A stretch of DNA of 6,931 nucleotides from JBICHM01 sp043101835 (GTDB lineage Bacteria > Planctomycetota > Phycisphaerae > Phycisphaerales > UBA1924), in NCBI GenBank assembly GCA_043101835.1, contig JBICHM010000037.1, positions 1 through 6,931 on the forward strand, written 5' to 3'. The position numbers were made by a program, and so were the translations under genes. The first letter of the stretch is position 1. The number at the start of each line of letters is the position of its first letter. The notes under the pieces were generated by a model, which saw nothing but the letters and a program-made list of their open reading frames with translations, ran no database searches and was not told the DNA's origin. Shown here one piece after another: positions 1 to 6,462 of this stretch.

Positions 1-650
1 GCTTCACCGGCCCGCTCGACCCTGCCGAACTCGACGCCGTCGAAGCGATGTGCGCCGAGCGCGCGATCCCCGTCCAGCTCGAACTCTCATCGCTCGCCGA
101 CGCCTCCATCGCGCCGATGCTCACGGACCGCGCCTACCGCCTCGTCGGCTTCGAGAATGTCCTCGGCATGGCCCTGCCCGCCGATCGCGCGCCACGGCCC
201 GCGCCCGGTGTCGCCGTCGAGATCTGCGCCGACGATCGCGCCGCCGACTGGCTCGACGCAGTCGTCACCGGCTTCGCCTCGCCCGACGCCGAGGGCGTGC
301 CCAGCCACGAGTCCTTCCCGCGCGACATCATCGAAGCCGCGATCGCCGATATGGCCGGCGCCGCCGGCCTCTCTCGCTACATCGCCACCCTCGACGGCGT
401 CCTCGCCGGCGGCGCCAGCATGCGCACCTGCGACGGCGTCGCGCACCTCTGCGGCGCCGCGACACTCCCAGCCAGTCGTCGGCGCGGCGTTCAGACCGCG
501 CTCCTCCACCAACGACTCGCCGACGCCGCCGACGCAGGCTGCGACCTCGCTGTCGTCACCACCCAGCCCGGCTCGCCCTCGCAGCGCAACGCGCAGGCGC
601 GAGGATTCGAACCGCTCTACGTGCGCGCAGTCCTCGTGCGCACGCCGTGA
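1..650 (+). CDS. GNAT-family N-acetyltransferase, C-terminal part (5' end outside window)
   Basis: The reading frame is open from base 3, so the true start lies upstream; 215 codons are visible, ending at TGA 648-650. The last third looks like a GNAT fold: a strand-like segment (VAHLCGAATLP), then the acetyl-CoA pyrophosphate-binding signature SRRRGVQTALL followed by a helix, then a strand with AVVTTQPGSPSQRNAQARGF, the usual asparagine-plus-GF ending of motif B. Family members transfer an acetyl group from acetyl-CoA to an amine; the substrate cannot be read here. The first half (VQLELSSLADASIAPML, then YRLVGFENVL) resembles the N-terminal half of longer two-part GNAT proteins of roughly 250-280 residues, so perhaps 40-60 residues are missing. 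No signal peptide or membrane segment is visible, so it is probably cytoplasmic. It runs convergently into the nuclease gene. The GNAT assignment is fairly sure; the substrate is unknown. Confidence 0.8.
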   Translation, partial: FTGPLDPAELDAVEAMCAERAIPVQLELSSLADASIAPMLTDRAYRLVGFENVLGMALPADRAPRPAPGVAVEICADDRAADWLDAVVTGFASPDAEGVPSHESFPRDIIEAAIADMAGAAGLSRYIATLDGVLAGGASMRTCDGVAHLCGAATLPASRRRGVQTALLHQRLADAADAGCDLAVVTTQPGSPSQRNAQARGFEPLYVRAVLVRTP

Positions 651-666
651 ACGCCCAGGCGTTCAC
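647..666. terminator. Convergent intergenic hairpin containing both stop codons
   Basis: Bases 647-654 (GTGAACGC) and 659-666 (GCGTTCAC) form a perfect 8-bp inverted repeat around the loop CCAG. The TGA of the acetyltransferase (648-650) lies in the left arm and the TGA of the minus-strand nuclease (TCA at 663-665) in the right arm, placed symmetrically. There is no T tract on either side, so this is not a textbook intrinsic terminator. It could still be a small bidirectional terminator or 3'-end stabiliser for two convergent transcripts. The structure is seen directly; the function is inferred. Confidence 0.4.
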
Positions 667-1115
667 CGCTGCATATACGAGCCGTAGTTGAAGATCCGCC
701 AGCGCGAGTGCATCCCGTTCGAATACCGCACCTGCACTTCAAAGAGATGCGGCCGGACATCCTGCACGTGCAGGTAGCCCACATCCACACGCATCCATCC
801 CTGGCGATCGCCGAGCAGACTGCGGATCTCCGCCTCCATCCGCTTGTACTCGCCGCCGGCCCCGCTGTTCTGATGGCCGTGCATCGGCACAACATTGCCC
901 GCGTCGGCGTCCCCCGGGCCCCCGAACTGGTCGGCGATCAGGTGCCCGTGATGGTCGAACGCCGACCGGTTCGCGCCCGCGTGGGGCGCGCGACCAGGAA
1001 TTATCCGGATCGGCCCTTCAATCGATGCGGTCCGCGCCTGTCCACTCGGCAGCCGGTCCTCCGTCACCGTGTAGACCAGCCCGCCCTTGCCCCTGACCGC
1101 TCGCTTCGCTCGCAT
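663..1115 (-). CDS. Small DNA/RNA non-specific endonuclease, EssD/Endonuclea_NS_2-like
   Basis: A 150-residue protein. The core GHLIADQFGGPGD (residues 57-69), followed by NVVPM (74-78) and N83, matches the bba-metal (His-Me) nuclease family that Pfam calls Endonuclea_NS_2, found at the C termini of type VII secretion toxins such as EssD and of polymorphic toxins. H58 would be the general base, and N74 and/or N83 would serve metal binding. The family's following helix (EYKRMEAEIRSLL) and its late strands (MRVDVGYLHV, RPHLFEVQVRYSNG) are also present, so the catalytic domain looks complete. Known members cut DNA and/or RNA without sequence specificity. The start is fixed: an in-frame stop lies at 1154-1152, the only ATG is at 1115, and GGGGAG sits 8 nt upstream of it. 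No signal peptide or toxin trafficking domain precedes the domain, and no immunity gene is evident. It is divergent from the cytochrome gene and convergent with the acetyltransferase gene. Confidence 0.78.
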   Translation of the reverse strand: MRAKRAVRGKGGLVYTVTEDRLPSGQARTASIEGPIRIIPGRAPHAGANRSAFDHHGHLIADQFGGPGDADAGNVVPMHGHQNSGAGGEYKRMEAEIRSLLGDRQGWMRVDVGYLHVQDVRPHLFEVQVRYSNGMHSRWRIFNYGSYMQR

Positions 1116-1284
1116 GGCTCGATCTCCCCGAGAAGGCCCTCGCGCGACGCCTTACGCTAGCGCGCCTGCGCAGCCGACACCGCACCCCTTCACAGGGGTA
1201 TCCGCTCGAGCCGCGGCCCCGAACACCGCGCCGGCCGCATCCGTCCAACAAGCCGGACCGAAACCGCCCCGACTGGAGCCCGTC
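1116..1284. promoter_or_regulatory. Divergent intergenic region between nuclease and cytochrome genes
   Basis: If the cytochrome starts at 1285, this 169-bp stretch separates two divergent genes and should carry both promoters. A forward frame crosses it, but 20 of its 52 codons between 1117 and 1272 end in A or T, against 3 of 51 just after 1288, so it does not look translated. Visible structure: an 8-bp palindrome CGCTAGCG at 1155-1162 and a 6-bp inverted repeat (ACCCCT 1184-1189, AGGGGT 1194-1199, loop TCAC). I see no convincing -35/-10 pair on either strand. TTCACA at 1189-1194 resembles a -35 box but has no AT-containing -10 at the right distance. Confidence 0.45.
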
Positions 1285-1287
1285 CTG
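1274..1287 (+). promoter_or_regulatory. Ribosome binding site supporting a CTG start codon
   Basis: TGGAG at 1274-1278 lies 6 nt before the CTG at 1285-1287. The codons after it give PTRRAIP and then a hydrophobic stretch, the layout of a signal peptide. No in-frame ATG, GTG or TTG exists between the ATG at 1114 and the end of the signal-peptide region, so this purine-rich site is the main evidence for the unusual start. Confidence 0.4.
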
Positions 1288-2634
1288 CCCACCCGCCGCG
1301 CCATCCCGCTCGCCACCGCGCTCGCGCTCGCCGGCCTCGTCGGCGCCGCGACGCCCGACCGCGCGCCGGATCCGGACGCCGGGCGACGCTACCTCCTCGA
1401 AGGCGACTACATCGGCTCCGGCATCCCCATCGCGCTCTGGCGCGCCATCACCTTTGGCCGCCCGCCGGCGCCCTCCCCGATCGCGCGCGACGCCGTCGAT
1501 CCCACCGTGCCGATCGACATGAACCAGTTCACCACGCCCGAGGGCGCGGAGGTCGTCGGCGGCGTCAACTGCCTCGCCTGCCACGCCTCGCAGTTCCGGG
1601 GCGACTTCGTCGTCGGCATGGGCAACTCCCTCGCCGACTGGACCGGCTCCGGACCCGATGTCGCCCCCATGCAGGCGCTCGGGTCCGTCCTGCTCCGCGA
1701 AGGCAGCGCCGAACGCATCGCCTTCGACCGCTTCCTCCGCGGCGCCGGCGCGCTCCGCGGCGCCACAACCGCGCCCGTCCGAGGGCTCACCCCCGCGTTC
1801 CGCATCGAGGAAGTCGCCGCCGCCCGGCGCGACCCCGCCACCCTCGCCTGGACCGACGATCCGCAGTTCCCCGTCGCCGACGGCGTCGTCGCCACCGATG
1901 TCCCCGCGTGGTGGGGGGTGAAGAAGAAAGCCGCGCTCTACTACAACGGCATGGGCGAGGGCGACTTCGCGCGCCTCATCCAGCAGATCGGCGTTGTGAT
2001 GATCGAGGATGCGCACCACGCCGAGCTGCTCCTCGACGACATGCGCGACCTGCTCGCCTACATCGAGACGCTCGAGCCCCCGCGCTATCCCGGCCCGATC
2101 GATCGCGTGCTCGCCGCCCGGGGCGAAGCCGTCTTCCTCGCCAACTGCGCCGACTGTCACGGAACCTACGGCGCCGAGTGGACCTACCCCACGAAGCGCG
2201 TGCCCGTCGATGTCGTCGGAACCGACCCGCGCTACGCGCAGACGATTCTCGAGAGCGGCCTCCACGACTGGTTCAATCAATCGTGGTTCGCCGCCGACGG
2301 CGTCACACGCGCAACCCCCGAACTCGCCTACGTCGCTCCGCCACTCGACGGCGTCTGGGCCACCGCGCCCTACTTCCACAACGGCAGCGTGCCGACACTC
2401 GACCTCGTCCTCGACAGCGCGCGCCGCCCCGATCGCTGGCGCCGATCCTTCGACAGCGCCGACTACCAGCTCGACCCGCCCGGCTGGCGATACGAGGAAG
2501 TCCCGCCCGACGGCGTCGATGCGAAGACCTACGACACTGCCCTTCCCGGCGCCGGAAACGGCGGCCACACCTTCGGCGACGACCTCACCGACGCCGACCG
2601 GCGCGCCCTCATCGAATACCTCAAGACGCTCTAA
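1285..2634 (+). CDS. Exported di-heme c-type cytochrome, RoxA/CCP-like
   Basis: The chosen CTG start gives 449 residues; starts at ATG 1114 or TTG 1087 would give 506 or 515. I prefer CTG 1285 because codon use changes there and a Sec-type signal peptide (PTRRAIP, then a Leu/Ala-rich core ending GAATP) begins at once. From this start, the haem-binding motifs are CLACH (residues 96-100) and CADCH (288-292), both covalent c-type sites. Between them lies ALYYNGMGEGDFARLIQQ. After the second come GTYG, VPVDVVGTDPRY and GVWATAPYFHNGSVPTL with H365; the last resembles the C-terminal block of bacterial di-haem peroxidases and of rubber oxygenase RoxA. The protein should act outside the cytoplasmic membrane in electron transfer, peroxide reduction or oxidation of an organic substrate; the sequence does not say which. 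RoxA is clearly longer (over 600 residues), so rubber cleavage should not be assumed. The kinase gene follows after 34 bp. Confidence 0.82.
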   Translation: MPTRRAIPLATALALAGLVGAATPDRAPDPDAGRRYLLEGDYIGSGIPIALWRAITFGRPPAPSPIARDAVDPTVPIDMNQFTTPEGAEVVGGVNCLACHASQFRGDFVVGMGNSLADWTGSGPDVAPMQALGSVLLREGSAERIAFDRFLRGAGALRGATTAPVRGLTPAFRIEEVAAARRDPATLAWTDDPQFPVADGVVATDVPAWWGVKKKAALYYNGMGEGDFARLIQQIGVVMIEDAHHAELLLDDMRDLLAYIETLEPPRYPGPIDRVLAARGEAVFLANCADCHGTYGAEWTYPTKRVPVDVVGTDPRYAQTILESGLHDWFNQSWFAADGVTRATPELAYVAPPLDGVWATAPYFHNGSVPTLDLVLDSARRPDRWRRSFDSADYQLDPPGWRYEEVPPDGVDAKTYDTALPGAGNGGHTFGDDLTDADRRALIEYLKTL

Positions 2635-2655
2635 GAGGTTCGGCGGATCTATCGG

Positions 2656-2669
2656 TACACTCCGGTCCG
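2656..2669 (+). promoter_or_regulatory. Possible -10 element for a leaderless kinase transcript
   Basis: TACACT at 2656-2661 matches a TATAAT box at four of six bases, and position +1 would fall about on the GTG start at 2669. There is no Shine-Dalgarno sequence in the 15 bases before the GTG, and the nearest purine-rich stretch, AAGAGG, is about 30 nt away. No good -35 box is visible at 17 bp. This is a weak candidate; read-through from the cytochrome gene is equally possible. Confidence 0.25.
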
Positions 2670-5377
2670 TGTCCGAGTCGCACCCCGACCAGATCGGCGC
2701 CTACACCATCGACCGCGAACTCGGGCGCGGCGGCATGGGCGTCGTGTATCTCGGGCGCGACACCCGTCTCGACCGGCGCGTCGCCGTGAAGGCCCTCCCC
2801 GAGCACCTGGCCCACGACCCCGACCGCCTCGCGCGCTTCGAGCGCGAAGCGCGCACGCTCGCGAGCCTGAGCCACCCGAATGTCGCCGGCATCTACGGCG
2901 TCGAGGAGCACGGCGGCGCCCGATTCCTCGTGCTCGAGTTTGTCGAAGGCGAATCTCTCGCCGAGCGCCTCGATCGTGGCCCGCTCGCGCCCGATGAGGC
3001 GATCGATGTCGCCGCGCAGATCGCCGCCGGCCTCGAGGCCGCCCACGACGCCGGCGTCATCCATCGAGATCTCAAGCCGGGCAACATCATGGTCACCCCC
3101 GACGGCCAGGCCAAGATCCTCGACTTCGGCCTCGCGCGCACCGACGACAGCGCATCGTCGAGCGCGATGGACGAGAGCCCCACGCTCACCAGCCCCGCGC
3201 CGCAGCACTCGCCCACCGTCCCCGGCGTCATCCTCGGCACCGCCGCATACATGAGCCCCGAACAGGCACGCGGGCGGCGCGTCGACAAACGCACCGACAT
3301 CTGGTCCTTCGGCGTCGTGCTCTTCGAGATGCTCCGCGGCGCCAGCCCCTTCGCCGGCGAGACCGTCACCGACTCCATCGGCGCAATCCTGCACAAGGAC
3401 ATCGACCTCGCGCAACTGCCCCCCGGCACGCCCGCAGGCGTCGAGCGCGTGCTCCGCCGCTGCCTCGAACGCGACCGCACGAAGCGCCTGCGCGATATCG
3501 GCGATGCTCGCCTCGAACTGCTCGAAGCCGACGCGCCGCCGGCGCACGCCGATGCGCCGCTGCGCCGCGCAGCGCTCTGGCCCTTCGCCCTCATCGCCGG
3601 GCTCGCCCTCGGCGGCGCGGGCGTCTGGGCGCTCGCGCCGAGCGGCGGCGGGCCGGACGCGCTCCCTGAGCCCCGGCGCTACTCGATCTCGCTGCCGGAA
3701 AGCGCGCCGATCGCGCCGCCCTCAGCGTATCCCTTCGGCGTCGCGCGCCGCTTTTTTGATCTCTCGCCAAACGGAGACGCGATGGCGTACTCGGCGCTGG
3801 TCGACGGCGCGATGTCCCTGTACACGCGCGACATGGCGACCGGCGAGGTGTCGCCGGTCACCGGGGGAAGCGACGGCTTCAGCCCCGCGTACGCAAAGAA
3901 TGGCCGACGACTGGCCTTCTTCGCCAACGAGAGAATGCTCACACTCGATCTCGACGGCCCTGCGCAACCCCAAACGGTCGTCGATGCAAGCTCGCCCGGC
4001 GGCGCGGTCTGGTCGAGCGACGGCACGATCTACTACAGCCCCGCAGAGATGGCGCCGATCATGGCGATCCCGTCCGCCGGCGGCACGCCGCGCAAGGCAG
4101 CGTCCTCGCGCGCCGTCGGGAACAGCCTTCGCGAGCCGGTGTTGACTCCTGACGAACGAAGCCTGCTCTACACGGATTATCTCGGGGGGATCGGTGTGTA
4201 CGCGATGTCGATCGACGCCGCAGAGAATGAACAGCCGCGCCTCGTGGCCGGGGACGCCGCGAACGGGCGCGTGACACCGGACGGCTACCTGCTCTTCACG
4301 CGCGACAACCGGCTGATGGGCGTGCGAATCGATCCTGAGACGCTCGAGATCGTCGGCGACCCGGTCACGCTGGTGTCGTCCGTTCGCATGAGCTGGGGGC
4401 GCGGTCAGTGGGCGCTCTCGAACGACGACGCGCTGGTCTATGCCGAGGGGATCAACGACGAGACCGCCGAGTTCGTCTGGCGGCGCGCAAACGGATCGAC
4501 TGATCGGCTCGACCTCGGGCTCCGCCAGTTTGTCGCCTTCGCGCTCTCGCCGGACGGCCGTCGGCTCGCCACGCCCATCGCCGACGGGCGCGATCAGGAC
4601 ATCTGGCTCTACGACCTCGACCGCCCGCAGACACCAGCGCGCATCACCTTCGGCGGCGTGTACAACGGCGCGCAGTGGTCGAGCGACGGACGCCACCTGC
4701 TCTTCACCGAGTTTCTCGAAGACGGCGGCAGCCGCATCCTCGCGAAGGACATCCGCTCCGGCGCACCTCCCTTCGTGATTCACGAGTCCCCGTTGCGGTG
4801 GATGGTCCAGCAGCACCACGCGCCCTCCGGTGAGCTTCTGGTCGTCGCGGTGACGCCGGAAAACGGCCTCGACCTGATGCGCGGCGTCGTCGATCTCGCC
4901 GCGGGCGAAGGCGCAACGCTCGAGCGGATCGAGCCGCTCCGCGCGACCCGCTACGGCGAGCCCTTCGCCGCCATCTCGCCCGATCGCCGGTGGATCGTCG
5001 CCAACTCCGACGAGACGGGCAGGTGGGAGCTGTACCTCTCGTCCTATCCAGAATTCGAATCGCGCGTCCAGATCTCGACGGATGGCGCGGAAGAGCCACG
5101 CTGGACCGCCGACGGCTCGCGCGTCATCTACCGCTGGAACGACACCTGGTACGAGGTCGAGGTGACGACCGAGCCCCGCCTGACGGCCAGCCCGCCGCGC
5201 GTCATCGCGCAGGGTCCCTACATCAATGTCGCCGGCTATTCCTGGGACATGACCGGCGACGGCGAGAACCTGCTCCTCCTCGAGGGGCCGCAGCAGGACG
5301 CACCCGTCACCGAACTGCAAGTCATCACCAACTTCACGACGGAACTGCGTCGGCGCCTCGGCGACGCCTCCCGCTGA
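2669..5377 (+). CDS. Transmembrane Ser/Thr protein kinase with C-terminal PD40/TolB-like propeller
   Basis: A 902-residue PknB-type receptor kinase. The kinase domain (about 12-285) has GRGGMG (19-24), VAVK with K41, alpha-C E60, HRDLKPGN (132-139, catalytic D134), DFG (152-154) and YMSPEQARG (from 194), so it should be active. The activation segment after DFG is long and rich in Ser/Thr (SASSS, SPTLTSP, HSPTVP), the likely autophosphorylation area. One membrane helix spans about 302-322 (ALWPFALIAGLALGGAGVWAL). The rest (about 345-895) repeats PD40/WD40-like strands such as SPNGD, WSSDG, TPDG, SPDGRR, WSSDGRH, SPDRRW and WTADG, a beta-propeller facing the cell exterior or periplasm. The ending VITNFTTELRRRL is typical of the family. 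The model is an outside sensor signalling to cytoplasmic protein targets; ligand and targets are unknown. GTG 2669 is the only start before the P-loop; the open frame further upstream only shadows the cytochrome gene. Family assignment is sure. Confidence 0.93.
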   Translation: MSESHPDQIGAYTIDRELGRGGMGVVYLGRDTRLDRRVAVKALPEHLAHDPDRLARFEREARTLASLSHPNVAGIYGVEEHGGARFLVLEFVEGESLAERLDRGPLAPDEAIDVAAQIAAGLEAAHDAGVIHRDLKPGNIMVTPDGQAKILDFGLARTDDSASSSAMDESPTLTSPAPQHSPTVPGVILGTAAYMSPEQARGRRVDKRTDIWSFGVVLFEMLRGASPFAGETVTDSIGAILHKDIDLAQLPPGTPAGVERVLRRCLERDRTKRLRDIGDARLELLEADAPPAHADAPLRRAALWPFALIAGLALGGAGVWALAPSGGGPDALPEPRRYSISLPESAPIAPPSAYPFGVARRFFDLSPNGDAMAYSALVDGAMSLYTRDMATGEVSPVTGGSDGFSPAYAKNGRRLAFFANERMLTLDLDGPAQPQTVVDASSPGGAVWSSDGTIYYSPAEMAPIMAIPSAGGTPRKAASSRAVGNSLREPVLTPDERSLLYTDYLGGIGVYAMSIDAAENEQPRLVAGDAANGRVTPDGYLLFTRDNRLMGVRIDPETLEIVGDPVTLVSSVRMSWGRGQWALSNDDALVYAEGINDETAEFVWRRANGSTDRLDLGLRQFVAFALSPDGRRLATPIADGRDQDIWLYDLDRPQTPARITFGGVYNGAQWSSDGRHLLFTEFLEDGGSRILAKDIRSGAPPFVIHESPLRWMVQQHHAPSGELLVVAVTPENGLDLMRGVVDLAAGEGATLERIEPLRATRYGEPFAAISPDRRWIVANSDETGRWELYLSSYPEFESRVQISTDGAEEPRWTADGSRVIYRWNDTWYEVEVTTEPRLTASPPRVIAQGPYINVAGYSWDMTGDGENLLLLEGPQQDAPVTELQVITNFTTELRRRLGDASR

Positions 5378-5421
5378 GCCGGGCAGATTTCTCGGGGCCG
5401 CGGGAATACGCCGCCCGGCCC
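5378..5421 (+). terminator. GC-rich competing inverted repeats after the kinase gene
   Basis: Directly after the kinase stop, GCCGGGC (5378-5384) is complementary to GCCCGGC (5413-5419), and GGGCCG (5395-5400) to CGGCCC (5416-5421). The two stems share their right arm, so only one can form at a time. No T tract follows. It may act as a transcript end or barrier between kinase and hydrolase. In DNA this GC-rich, short complementary pairs also arise by chance. Confidence 0.3.
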
Positions 5422-5444
5422 GGGGGTCTGTGCCGCTGGTTGTG

Positions 5445-5460
5445 TACCGATCGTTCGGTA
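5445..5460. promoter_or_regulatory. TetR-type operator-like palindrome upstream of the hydrolase gene
   Basis: TACCGA and TCGGTA form a perfect 6-bp inverted repeat around the 4-base centre TCGT, 34 bp before the hydrolase ATG. The pattern ACCGA-N4-TCGGT resembles operators bound by TetR-family repressors such as NemR, whose site has ACC/GGT half-sites around CGATCG-like centres. It lies where a promoter would be expected: TTGTGT at 5440-5445 could be a -35 box overlapping the palindrome, but no clear -10 box is seen. No regulator gene is in the window. The palindrome is seen directly; the class of regulator is inferred. Confidence 0.45.
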
Positions 5461-5494
5461 TCCATCAGCAGCCCCGATCCCCAGGAGCCCTGCC

Positions 5495-6439
5495 ATGCCC
5501 CGCGCCGCATCCGTCGCCGCCGCCACAGCCGCCGTAGCCCTCATCGGCGTTCACGGCGCCCGCGCTGATCACCCCGCCGCCATCCGCTACGGGACCGTCG
5601 AAGTCGACGGGCGGGAGATCTTCTATCGCGAGGGGGGCGACCCCGACGCCCCGAAGATCGTCCTCCTCCACGGCTTCCCGACCTCGTCGCAGATGTACGA
5701 CGAACTCATCCGCGACCTCGCGGGCGAGTTCCACCTCATCGCGCCCGACTTCCCCGGCTTCGGCCAGAGCAGCATGCCCAGCCGCGGCGAGTACGACTAC
5801 ACCTTCGACCACCTCGCCGCCGACATGCGCGCCGTTCTCGAAGCCAGGGGCTTCGACCGCTACGTGCTCTATGTCATGGACTACGGCGCCCCCGTCGGCT
5901 TCCGCATCGCCACCGCGCACCCCGAACGCGTCCGCGGCCTCATCGTGCAGAACGGCAACGCTTACGAAGAAGGCCTCGCCGCGTTCTGGGACCCCATCAA
6001 GGCGTACTGGGCGTCGAACGCGCAGCCCGAACGTGATGCGCTCCGCGCCTTCCTGACGCGCGACGCCACCATCTGGCAGTACACCCACGGTACGCGCAAC
6101 CCCGCGTCGATCAACCCCGACAACTGGGGCATCGACCAGCCCCTGCTCGACCGGCCCGGCAACGACGAGATCCAGCTCGACCTCTTCCTCGACTACGGCA
6201 CGAACCCGGCGCTCTACCCCGCATGGCAGCAGTGGATGCGCGAGGCCCAGCCGCCGACCCTGATCGTGTGGGGGAAGAACGACGAGATCTTCCCCGCCTC
6301 GGGCGCCACGCCCTACCTGCGCGACCTGCCCGACGCCGAGCTGCACCTGCTCGACACCGGTCATTTCGCCCTCGAAGAGGAGGGCGACTTCATCGCCGAG
6401 CGCATCCGCAACTTCATGCGCACAAGAATCGCGAATTGA
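5495..6439 (+). CDS. Exported alpha/beta-fold hydrolase, haloalkane dehalogenase/epoxide hydrolase-like
   Basis: A 314-residue protein. ATG 5495 has AGGAG 7 nt upstream. Residues 1-24 form a Sec-type signal peptide (MPRAAS, an Ala/Val-rich core, then HGARA before D25), so the enzyme should leave the cytoplasm. Motifs of the fold: HGFP at 59-62 (oxyanion region), the nucleophile elbow VMDYGAPVG with D129 as nucleophile, WGKNDEIFP with D263 as the probable acid, and TGHFALE with H290 as the base. An Asp nucleophile points to the dehalogenase/epoxide-hydrolase branch rather than to serine esterases. The residue after it is Tyr130, where haloalkane dehalogenases usually have the halide-binding Trp, so dehalogenation is uncertain. 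The cap region (QNGNAYEEGL, FWDPIKAYW, LLDRPGNDEIQLDLF) is highly characteristic of a large, mostly uncharacterised soil-bacterial family that I recall as cytoplasmic. Family assignment is sure; the substrate is unknown. Confidence 0.9.
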   Translation: MPRAASVAAATAAVALIGVHGARADHPAAIRYGTVEVDGREIFYREGGDPDAPKIVLLHGFPTSSQMYDELIRDLAGEFHLIAPDFPGFGQSSMPSRGEYDYTFDHLAADMRAVLEARGFDRYVLYVMDYGAPVGFRIATAHPERVRGLIVQNGNAYEEGLAAFWDPIKAYWASNAQPERDALRAFLTRDATIWQYTHGTRNPASINPDNWGIDQPLLDRPGNDEIQLDLFLDYGTNPALYPAWQQWMREAQPPTLIVWGKNDEIFPASGATPYLRDLPDAELHLLDTGHFALEEEGDFIAERIRNFMRTRIAN

Positions 6440-6462
6440 TCCGCCCCCCGGCACGCGGCTCC

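Noticed and set aside
1113..1116. Overlapping divergent ATG codons (CATG) as shared start of nuclease and cytochrome genes
   Set aside because: The minus-strand ATG is well supported, but the forward ATG lacks a good ribosome binding site and is followed by codons unlike the rest of the cytochrome gene.
1018..2568. Long minus-strand open frame (516 codons) opposite the cytochrome gene
   Set aside because: It is antisense to a gene with clear haem motifs, its translation is low-complexity Gly/Ala/Val/Glu/Arg without domain motifs, and such frames arise easily in GC-rich DNA.
2651..2657. ATCGGTA before the kinase as a second copy of the TetR-like half-site
   Set aside because: It is only a partial half-site with no matching inverted partner, so it could easily occur by chance.
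2009..2668. Upstream extension of the kinase frame to an ATG at 2009
   Set aside because: The extra 220 codons lie wholly over the cytochrome gene in another frame and translate to Ser/Thr/Pro/Arg-rich sequence without domain character; the kinase fold begins just after GTG 2669.
3722..5320. Long minus-strand open frame (532 codons) opposite the propeller part of the kinase
   Set aside because: The plus-strand frame encodes recognisable kinase and PD40 repeats; the antisense product is Arg/Asp/Val-rich with no recognisable domain.
5465..6454. Minus-strand open frame (329 codons) opposite the hydrolase
   Set aside because: The plus strand encodes a complete alpha/beta hydrolase with a catalytic triad and ribosome binding site; the antisense frame shows no motifs.
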